Part shown: in pieces, positions 1 to 4,608 of the stretch | Layout: every line of letters starts with the position of its first letter | Position numbering within the stretch: the stretch's first letter is position 1 | Source: Candidatus Fermentibacteraceae bacterium | Lineage (GTDB): Bacteria; Fermentibacterota; Fermentibacteria; Fermentibacterales; JCC-6 | Assembly (NCBI GenBank): GCA_021162285.1 | Contig: JAGGYZ010000340.1 | Coordinates: 1 to 5,888, forward strand | Direction: 5' to 3' | DNA: 5,888 bases | Program-made: the position numbers and the translations under genes | Notes under the pieces: model-generated | What the model was told of the DNA's origin: nothing | Databases searched by the model: none | What the model saw: the letters and a program-made list of their open reading frames with translations, nothing else

Positions 1-1125
1 AGACAATTTGAGACGGTTCATATTGTCGGCACCAACGGTAAAGGCAGCACCGCTGCAATTCTATCAGGAATAGCCGGAGAACTTGGAATATCCTGGGGCA
101 GAGGAACATCCCCGCACCTGCTCGATTACAGAGAAAGAATTACAGTTGACGATCGATGGATTCCGGAAAGCTCTGTTGCAGAATTTCTTACCGACCACAG
201 GCACACCATACGAAAGCATTCCGCAACATTTTTTGAGATAACCACTTCAATGGCTGCGTGGTATTTTGCATCCAGAGGTGTGAACTGGGTGGCAGCCGAA
301 GCCGGTCTTGGAGGAAGGCTTGATGCAACCAGAACATACAACGGTGCTGGAACCGTGTTTACCGGCGTAAGGGTGGAGCACAGCAGAATTCTTGGTAACA
401 CAAGAGAAAAGATAGCAGTGGAAAAGATAGCGATTGCTTCACCTGGAACAGTACTGGTTGCTGCACCGCAGACTTCTGGCGTTGAAAAAGTGATAGATAG
501 TGCGGTGGAACGGGAAGACCTCAGGCGTGTTTTTCCTGTGCCGGTACACAGAAGTCCTCTTCCGGGGAAACATCAGCTGCAGAACAGTGCTCTTGCCTAC
601 ACCGCTGCTTTGGAGTTGTTCGGCAGATCGGAAAGCGAAATTGAAGCAGCCTATCAGAGGGTCTGCACTTCTCTCAGGTGGCCAGGAAGGCTTGATTACA
701 GGAAAGGTAACCCCTCCATTCTGTTCGATGTGGCACACAATCCCCAGTCCATGGAAGCTCTCGTAAACTTCACAAAATCCTGGGGGCATTCTGTGCCGGT
801 GGTTGTGGGTTTCCTCAGCGACAAGCCCTGGAAACGGATGGTTGAGTTGCTGAAAGGTATCACTGGAACAGTGGTTGTTACAACGCCTGAAAGTGAAAGA
901 AAACTTGAAGCAGTTGAACTTGGCAGTTACATGAGCAGCCAGGGATTCAAAGTGAAAGTCCGGGAGGATATCGTTGAAGCGGTTGCTGTTTGCAGGGAGA
1001 TGGCTGGCAGCGATTCCATGGTGGTTACCGGTTCGTTTCATGTGGTTGGCAAAGCAATAAATGAATCGGTACACAGAAGCTGGGTAACCGGGGTTCCCAA
1101 TTCTGCTGGAGATGTTTTAGGTTAG
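1..1125 (+). CDS. folC: Bifunctional dihydrofolate synthase / folylpolyglutamate synthase (5' end outside window)
   Basis: This Mur-ligase-family cytoplasmic enzyme joins glutamate to dihydropteroate and then extends the glutamate tail of folates, using ATP. The first 374 visible codons are open from base 1, so the true start lies upstream; family members are about 420-430 residues, so roughly 45-50 N-terminal residues are missing. Visible motifs (numbered from base 1) are the P-loop GTNGKGST at 10-17, SPHL at 37-40 followed by RERI, TFFEITT at 76-82, GLGGRLDATR at 102-111, HSRILGNT at 127-134 followed by the EK pair at 141-142, GKHQLQN at 189-195, and the C-domain motifs PGRLDYR (228-234), DVAHNP (243-248) and GSFHVVG (344-350). 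The usual Asp-His after the central strand is Glu126-His127 here. An internal ATG at base 250 is not the start because the P-loop lies before it. The 39-nt gap to the next gene suggests co-transcription. The family assignment is firm; whether both activities are present is inferred from bacterial homologues. Confidence 0.95.
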   Translation, partial: RQFETVHIVGTNGKGSTAAILSGIAGELGISWGRGTSPHLLDYRERITVDDRWIPESSVAEFLTDHRHTIRKHSATFFEITTSMAAWYFASRGVNWVAAEAGLGGRLDATRTYNGAGTVFTGVRVEHSRILGNTREKIAVEKIAIASPGTVLVAAPQTSGVEKVIDSAVEREDLRRVFPVPVHRSPLPGKHQLQNSALAYTAALELFGRSESEIEAAYQRVCTSLRWPGRLDYRKGNPSILFDVAHNPQSMEALVNFTKSWGHSVPVVVGFLSDKPWKRMVELLKGITGTVVVTTPESERKLEAVELGSYMSSQGFKVKVREDIVEAVAVCREMAGSDSMVVTGSFHVVGKAINESVHRSWVTGVPNSAGDVLG

Positions 1126-1164
1126 TACACTGGAAAAACTTACTTTTACTGTGAAAGGAAGGAA

Positions 1165-1395
1165 ATGGCAAAAGATAAAAAGCCTGCTTCTTCAGATGAG
1201 AAGCAGAGTGTTGTACCCTTCAGTAGTGTAAACTACATACTGTTTGCCACTGGCCTGGTCGTGATAACTGCCGGGTGGTTTCTTCTCCGGGCAGGACACA
1301 TTTCACTGTCTCCTGTGATGCTGATTCTGGGCTACTGTGTTGTGATCCCGGCCGCAATAGTTCTGAAACCGGGAAACAGCAAGGAAAAGCAGTAG
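1165..1395 (+). CDS. Small two-helix membrane protein (DUF3098-like)
   Basis: A 76-residue protein with a charged Lys/Asp/Glu-rich N-tail (residues 1-14), two hydrophobic helices at about 23-41 and 48-67 separated by a short RAGHISLSP turn, and a Lys-rich C-tail. The pattern of an Asn-Tyr before helix 1, Gly-Trp at its end and Leu-Ser-Pro opening helix 2 resembles the DUF3098 family of small membrane proteins known from Bacteroidota; this is by eye and uncertain. The ATG has a good Shine-Dalgarno stretch (AAAGGAAGGA, 1154-1163) just before it. The stop codon is immediately followed by the ATG of the lipoprotein gene, and folC ends 39 nt upstream, so the three probably share a transcript. No catalytic residues are apparent and no function can be given. 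Both tails are charged, so both ends could lie on the cytoplasmic side. Confidence 0.8.
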   Translation: MAKDKKPASSDEKQSVVPFSSVNYILFATGLVVITAGWFLLRAGHISLSPVMLILGYCVVIPAAIVLKPGNSKEKQ

Positions 1396-2139
1396 ATGCA
1401 GGGATACCTGAAGGTAGTCCCTTTTGTGATTCTTGTTCTAGCCGGCTGCGGACAGCAGCCGGAATTGATTCCAGACGCGGTTCCCGTACAGCAGGAAGAT
1501 ACGGTGTTTGTTACCATTCCCGGCGGAACATTTGTTAACTCTGCCGGTGAAACTGTGGAGGTTCAGTCTTTTCAGCTGCAGAAGAATGAAGTCAGCAACA
1601 GGTTGTTCCGATACCTTGCAGACAGGGCCGTGCTTTCCCACCCTGCAGATCCCGGTTTCCCGGGGATGGACGGGTATTTCTACGAATTCCCCGACTATCC
1701 GGTTGTCAACATCAGTCCTGGAACAGCTGAGACAGCAGCATCTGTTTTAGGAGCCAGACTGCCAACAAGAAATGAGTGGGAGTACGCTGCTTCCATCGGC
1801 CTGTCCGGTTCCATAGCTGGTCAGTATCCGTGGGGAGACCTGTCTCCTGCAGAGGTGCCTGGAGTTCCTGCAAACTACATGGCTCTGGATGACTGGCAGC
1901 AGCGGGATCTTGACGGCTTTCTGTATACCGCTCCCTGCGGCTCCTATCCTCTGTCAAACGCCGGTCTCGCGGATATGGCAGGAAATGTGTCCGAAATCGT
2001 GTACTGTTCTTCAGACAGCGTAATGTACGTTACAGGTGGCAGCTGGGCTCAGGTCGAGGAAGCCATGACACTGGGATTCTACAGAAACATCGGCTACGGA
2101 GATATAGACTGGTACACCGGCTACAGAATGGCAAGATAA
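1396..2139 (+). CDS. FGE-sulfatase-fold (SUMF1-like) lipoprotein without the catalytic cysteines
   Basis: This 247-residue protein starts with a lipoprotein signal peptide (hydrophobic 8-16, lipobox L15-A-G-C18), so it should be lipidated at Cys18 and anchored outside the cytoplasm; Gly19-Gln20 after the cysteine do not suggest inner-membrane retention by the Asp+2 rule. The rest follows the formylglycine-generating-enzyme family in order: IPGGTF (41-46), LQKNEVSN (61-68), YPVVNIS (101-107), RLPTRNEWEYAA (121-132), YPWGD (144-148), AN (159-160), GLADMAGNVSE (190-200), GGSW (214-217) and a C-terminal GYRMAR in place of the usual GFR. True FGEs carry a Cys pair between GGSW and this end; here that stretch has none, and the only other cysteines are 181 and 204. 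Sulfatase activation is therefore unlikely, and a binding or structural role is more probable, as in many FGE-fold relatives. The ATG abuts the preceding stop; AAGGA at 1381-1385 is its likely ribosome site. A terminator follows at once. Confidence 0.9.
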   Translation: MQGYLKVVPFVILVLAGCGQQPELIPDAVPVQQEDTVFVTIPGGTFVNSAGETVEVQSFQLQKNEVSNRLFRYLADRAVLSHPADPGFPGMDGYFYEFPDYPVVNISPGTAETAASVLGARLPTRNEWEYAASIGLSGSIAGQYPWGDLSPAEVPGVPANYMALDDWQQRDLDGFLYTAPCGSYPLSNAGLADMAGNVSEIVYCSSDSVMYVTGGSWAQVEEAMTLGFYRNIGYGDIDWYTGYRMAR

Positions 2140-2169
2140 AAAAACCGGGAGAGATTATCCCCCGGTTTT
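2138..2169. terminator. Convergent intrinsic terminator shared by the lipoprotein gene and tRNA-Val
   Basis: A perfect 9-bp inverted repeat, AAAACCGGG (2141-2149) and CCCGGTTTT (2161-2169), encloses an 11-nt loop. Seven A residues (2138-2144), beginning inside the TAA stop of the lipoprotein gene, give a seven-U tail on the minus strand, so the hairpin is stronger as the terminator of tRNA-Val. In the plus direction the tail is only TTTT followed by C, so it should work less well for the folC run. Confidence 0.8.
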
Positions 2170-2170
2170 C

Positions 2171-2247
2171 TGGTGGGCGAAGAGGGACTTGAACCCCCGA
2201 CGTCCTGCTTGTAAGGCAGGCACTCTAGCCAACTGAGTTATTCGCCC
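2171..2247 (-). tRNA. tRNA-Val (anticodon UAC), CCA encoded
   Basis: A 77-nt cloverleaf read on the minus strand. The acceptor GGGCGAA pairs with TTCGCCC, the D stem is ACTC/GAGT, the anticodon stem is CCTGC/GCAGG with loop CTTACAA (anticodon TAC, decoding GUA and other valine codons), the variable loop has 5 nt, and the T stem is GGGGG/CCCTC (one G-U pair) with loop TTCAAGT. The discriminator is A and the 3' CCA is in the genome (2171-2173). All stems pair without mismatch. It is convergent with the lipoprotein gene, with a terminator right after the CCA and its own promoter upstream. Confidence 0.97.
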
Positions 2248-2260
2248 CCTGTGCCGCTGA

Positions 2261-2289
2261 TAAATACTAACTATCTGAATATCTGTCAA
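2261..2289 (-). promoter_or_regulatory. Sigma70-like promoter of tRNA-Val
   Basis: On the minus strand a consensus -35 TTGACA (2284-2289) and a weaker -10 TATTTA (2261-2266) are separated by exactly 17 nt. Transcription would start near 2254, about 7 nt ahead of the mature tRNA 5' end at 2247, which fits a short leader trimmed by RNase P. Confidence 0.65.
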
Positions 2290-2292
2290 TAC

Positions 2293-2321
2293 TGGTCAAT
2301 GCAGCAATTGTGTTTCATAAT
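2293..2321 (+). promoter_or_regulatory. Possible promoter of the 600-residue gene
   Basis: On the plus strand TGGTCA (2293-2298, four of six -35 consensus bases) and CATAAT (2316-2321, five of six -10 bases) are 17 nt apart. The predicted start of transcription, 6-8 nt after the -10 box, falls on the preferred ATG at 2328, which would make the message leaderless or nearly so. The -35 boxes of this promoter and of the divergent tRNA-Val promoter lie only 3 nt apart, so the two could interfere with each other. Confidence 0.4.
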
Positions 2322-2327
2322 TGCTCA

Positions 2328-4127
2328 ATGGATAGAGAAGAACACATCGAGAAAGAACATTTCAAGCACTTTGGTGAGGCTTGTCCAGTTGTGATTATCC
2401 CGGGAGATCGCCGACAGGAGATCTATTCCCGTCTGTTCAGCTCTGACAAGGATGTTTCTATTACTGTTGATGTTCGCGATGGTCTTGCCCTGCTTGGTGT
2501 AAGCGCAGTTGACTGGGCGGGTCTCGCCTCTGTTGTGGTGGGAGAGCTACACCATGAGGGGTGGAATCTTGATCTTCTCGAGGGCTTTGCCGTGGAGAAA
2601 GACGGTGTTAGAAGGGGAACCATCATCACCGGTATTGTGATAAAAGATTCCGAAGAAGAGCGGGGAAACAAGTTCAGGGAGGATACACACAAGCTGAAAG
2701 AGCTGCTGCAGAGACTTGCCGTTGGAAGAGCCGGAGTAATTTCCCTTCTCGACAGGTCAGCAGACAGGGTAGAGTGCTATCAGGGAATACTTGAGGAGCT
2801 TCATCGTATTTACAAGGGACATATCCCCGGTGGTATACTCGGCAAGAAAGGGCAGCTTGTTCTTTTTATCAGCTCGCGATCCGACCAGTACATGCTTGCC
2901 AGGAAAAACTCCGATCTGGCCTGGATTGTGAAAACAAACCATGATCTGGTGGAAAGTGTCAGAACAAAAGGTGGTGCTCCCTTTTACAGAATCAGAAATA
3001 TCAGGGCGAAAGGCGAGCATCTTACCGGTATAAACATTGTTGGTTACGAGCGTGACATTTCCTTTCAGGACCTGACCGCAGCTCTGTCTGTAGCGTGGCC
3101 CGGCTCTACCGTAAGTCACCAGAGAAAATACACAACAGGTGATGGAATAGTATCTATTCGTGTTGAAATGACCGGACCCAACGGGATGAGTGCAAATCGT
3201 AAAGAGCTGAAGGTGATAAGGGAGTATCTCAAGAAACTTCTGGTTTCCAGAGGAATTGAGAGACTTCACAGGGTTCACCACTACGGCGGAACAGAACACA
3301 TAGGAAGGGCTCTACTGCCGCTGCTGATAAAAGAGTGCCGGTCAACCAGCATTAATCAGGCATACATAGCACTGGAGAATGTTACCACATTCAGCGCAGA
3401 ACTCAAACTTCTACTGGTTACTACTGCCGGGAAGACTGACGATGCACAGAATCATGACAACCGGATTCTCAAGCTTGTGAAGAACCTCAGCCTCCAGAGA
3501 GGTATCGGTGTTAACTCTTTTAAATCACCGTCCAGAAGAGAAGATGTCTGGATCGATGTGTTTGACTTTGTGGCAGAGCGGGAGCACTTCGATCAACTGG
3601 AAGATGCCTATTCAATTGTAAAACAGGCTATACAAGACAGCTTCGGCGATTTCAGGGATTTTGATCAGGGTATGCGCCAGAATGATGTTAACCAGCTTGA
3701 TGAAATAAGAAAGGAACTGTCAGACATTCCTTACACTGTTGTTACCGATTTCTACTACAGCCTGGAAGATTTCATGAGAGCTTCCGTTCCTGTTGATGAG
3801 CTTTCCCGGCATATCAGGCTGCTCTTCAAAACTATCAACTCTCTTCTTTCAAATGAAGATATAGCAGAGAAGGTTGTTTACGAAGAAGTTCCGGGAAGAA
3901 CCAAACCAGTGGCCACTCTGTTCTGCTGCGCCAGAAAAAGCGAGTGCCGTGATATGGAAGGTCTTCTCGCAGTGGTCAGAGATTACACTGTTACAGCAAG
4001 TATTGTACGGTGGTCAGGTGCTGTGTCTGTTCTTCTTCGTGTTCAGAAGAGTGGAGGTGCTCTGGATCCTGCAGAACGGGATACTATTTTCAGGACCATC
4101 AGTGAAAGGATGGAAACACATGAGTGA
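2328..4127 (+). CDS. Unassigned ~600-residue soluble protein with several ACT-like modules
   Basis: I do not recognise this protein. From the ATG at 2328 it has 599 residues; a GTG at 2310 would add six. Neither start has a Shine-Dalgarno sequence. It has no signal peptide or membrane helix and is rich in charged residues, so it is probably cytoplasmic. Numbered from the GTG, at least four stretches look like beta-alpha-beta-beta-alpha-beta regulatory modules: about 48-112 (a strand, VRDGLAL, DWAGLASVV, HEGWNLDLLEGFAVE), 237-290 (INIVGYERDISFQDLTAALS), 364-445 (AELKLLLVTTAG, then strand DVWIDVFDFVA and a long helix) and 533-600 (VATLFCCARK to the end). The first resembles ACT domains, which bind amino acids. 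A helical part with FYYSLEDFMRASVP (481-494) lies before the last. No nucleotide-binding or catalytic motif is evident. The ACT-bearing N-terminal half of large NAD-glutamate dehydrogenases is a possible distant relative, held weakly. The end overlaps the next gene by 8 nt. Confidence 0.85.
   Translation: MDREEHIEKEHFKHFGEACPVVIIPGDRRQEIYSRLFSSDKDVSITVDVRDGLALLGVSAVDWAGLASVVVGELHHEGWNLDLLEGFAVEKDGVRRGTIITGIVIKDSEEERGNKFREDTHKLKELLQRLAVGRAGVISLLDRSADRVECYQGILEELHRIYKGHIPGGILGKKGQLVLFISSRSDQYMLARKNSDLAWIVKTNHDLVESVRTKGGAPFYRIRNIRAKGEHLTGINIVGYERDISFQDLTAALSVAWPGSTVSHQRKYTTGDGIVSIRVEMTGPNGMSANRKELKVIREYLKKLLVSRGIERLHRVHHYGGTEHIGRALLPLLIKECRSTSINQAYIALENVTTFSAELKLLLVTTAGKTDDAQNHDNRILKLVKNLSLQRGIGVNSFKSPSRREDVWIDVFDFVAEREHFDQLEDAYSIVKQAIQDSFGDFRDFDQGMRQNDVNQLDEIRKELSDIPYTVVTDFYYSLEDFMRASVPVDELSRHIRLLFKTINSLLSNEDIAEKVVYEEVPGRTKPVATLFCCARKSECRDMEGLLAVVRDYTVTASIVRWSGAVSVLLRVQKSGGALDPAERDTIFRTISERMETHE
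4105..4110 (+). promoter_or_regulatory. Ribosome binding site that fixes the start at 4120
   Basis: AAAGGA lies 9 nt before the ATG at 4120, inside the end of the preceding gene. The same frame is open further upstream (to an ATG at 3874), but that stretch lies wholly within the larger gene and only this ATG has a good Shine-Dalgarno sequence. Confidence 0.75.
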
Positions 4128-4455
4128 TTCTACAGACACCACTTCTTTTGATTTCTCCGACAAAGAAAAGCTTCAGATGCTTGAAAACTGGTTCCAGAAG
4201 AGGGCGGAAATGAGTTCAAGGGCCTTAAAACTGATACTTATTCCGGTGATTGCGGTTCTGGTTTTTGCTCTTGTTTTCTGGTTTCAGTACTACATTCCCG
4301 TTCCTGTGGTGGCTCTTCTGGGTATTCTCGGGGGTTCTGTGCTTGCCTGGATAGTTTGTCTGTTTATGGGTGGCGGGGTTCTCAAGAAGGTTAGAACAGG
4401 TGACGCTATAATGCTTCGCAAGATCAGGTCTTCCGACGGTTCAGTAAAATCTTGA
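4120..4455 (+). CDS. Small two-helix membrane protein, coupled to the preceding gene
   Basis: A 111-residue protein of unrecognised family. An acidic, Ser/Thr-rich N-tail (1-18) leads to an amphipathic stretch (KEKLQMLENWFQKRAEMSS, 15-33), then two hydrophobic helices at about 36-57 and 61-83 joined by a tight IPVP turn, and a basic C-tail of about 25 residues (KKVRTG, MLRKIRSS). The positive residues before helix 1 and after helix 2 suggest both ends are cytoplasmic. The ATG overlaps the upstream gene's end (ATGAGTGA, 8 nt), which favours translational coupling and a shared task with that large soluble protein, perhaps as its membrane anchor or partner; that is inference from order alone. 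The stop codon is also part of the tRNA-Met promoter. Confidence 0.82.
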   Translation: MSDSTDTTSFDFSDKEKLQMLENWFQKRAEMSSRALKLILIPVIAVLVFALVFWFQYYIPVPVVALLGILGGSVLAWIVCLFMGGGVLKKVRTGDAIMLRKIRSSDGSVKS

Positions 4456-4480
4456 CAAAACTTGTGTTCTACAGTATGGT
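4452..4480 (+). promoter_or_regulatory. Sigma70-like promoter of tRNA-Met, overlapping the upstream stop codon
   Basis: Consensus -35 TTGACA (4452-4457) and -10 TATGGT (4475-4480, four of six bases) are separated by 17 nt. Transcription should start near 4487, about 9 nt before the mature tRNA. The TGA stop of the membrane-protein gene (4453-4455) lies inside the -35 box. Confidence 0.7.
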
Positions 4481-4495
4481 CAACGCCTCTGCTGT

Positions 4496-4571
4496 GGCGG
4501 TGTAGCTCAGTTGGTAGAGCAGCGGAATCATAATCCGCTGGTCGGGGGTTCAAGTCCCTCCGCCGCTACCA
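4496..4571 (+). tRNA. tRNA-Met (anticodon CAU), elongator type, CCA encoded
   Basis: A 76-nt cloverleaf: acceptor GGCGGTG with CGCCGCT, D stem GCTC/GAGC, anticodon stem GCGGA/TCCGC with loop ATCATAA (anticodon CAT), variable loop TGGTC, T stem GGGGG/CCCTC with loop TTCAAGT, discriminator A and encoded CCA (4569-4571). It is not the initiator: the anticodon stem lacks the three consecutive G-C pairs next to the loop, and the 1-72 position is a G-U wobble, not the initiator's C-A mismatch. A CAU anticodon could also belong to the lysidine-modified tRNA-Ile2, but the GGCGGTG acceptor with G1-U72 matches elongator tRNA-Met as I know it from Bacillus and others. Confidence 0.92.
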
Positions 4572-4599
4572 GGCGCCGGTTTTTCCGGCGCCTTTTTTT
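4572..4599 (+). terminator. Strong intrinsic terminator of tRNA-Met
   Basis: A perfect 8-bp GC-rich stem, GGCGCCGG (4572-4579) with CCGGCGCC (4585-4592), a TTTTT loop and a run of seven T (4593-4599). The stem begins right after the CCA, and base 4571 (A of the CCA) can pair with T4593. In the opposite direction there is no T run, so it does not look like a terminator for the convergent permease gene. Confidence 0.95.
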
Positions 4600-4608
4600 G
4601 TGCGCCGC

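Noticed and set aside
439..1074. 211-codon open frame on the minus strand
   Set aside because: It lies entirely antisense to folC, whose motifs are unmistakable; its product is rich in His/Phe/Cys and shows no family motif.
1396..2139. Sulfatase-activating formylglycine-generating enzyme
   Set aside because: The fold motifs are present but the catalytic cysteine pair is missing, so the enzyme name would be misleading.
2757..3299. 180-codon open frame on the minus strand
   Set aside because: Antisense to the large plus-strand gene, with no ribosome site or recognisable motif.
3874..4119. Upstream extension of the 111-residue membrane protein to an ATG at 3874
   Set aside because: The extension lies fully inside the preceding gene in another frame; the ATG at 4120 has a good ribosome site and gives a normal small membrane protein.
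4496..4571. Initiator tRNA-fMet, or lysidine tRNA-Ile2
   Set aside because: There is no C1-A72 mismatch and no run of three G-C pairs beside the anticodon loop, which excludes the initiator; the acceptor sequence with G1-U72 matches elongator tRNA-Met better than tRNA-Ile2.
2171..4571. A mobile element integrated between two tRNA genes
   Set aside because: No integrase, no duplicated tRNA 3' end as an attachment site, and no change in base or codon use across the region; the shared 20 nt is ordinary T-arm sequence in inverted orientation.
4572..4599. Hairpin as a bidirectional terminator also serving the permease gene
   Set aside because: Read on the minus strand the stem is followed by TGGTAGC and not by a T run, so only plus-strand termination is supported.
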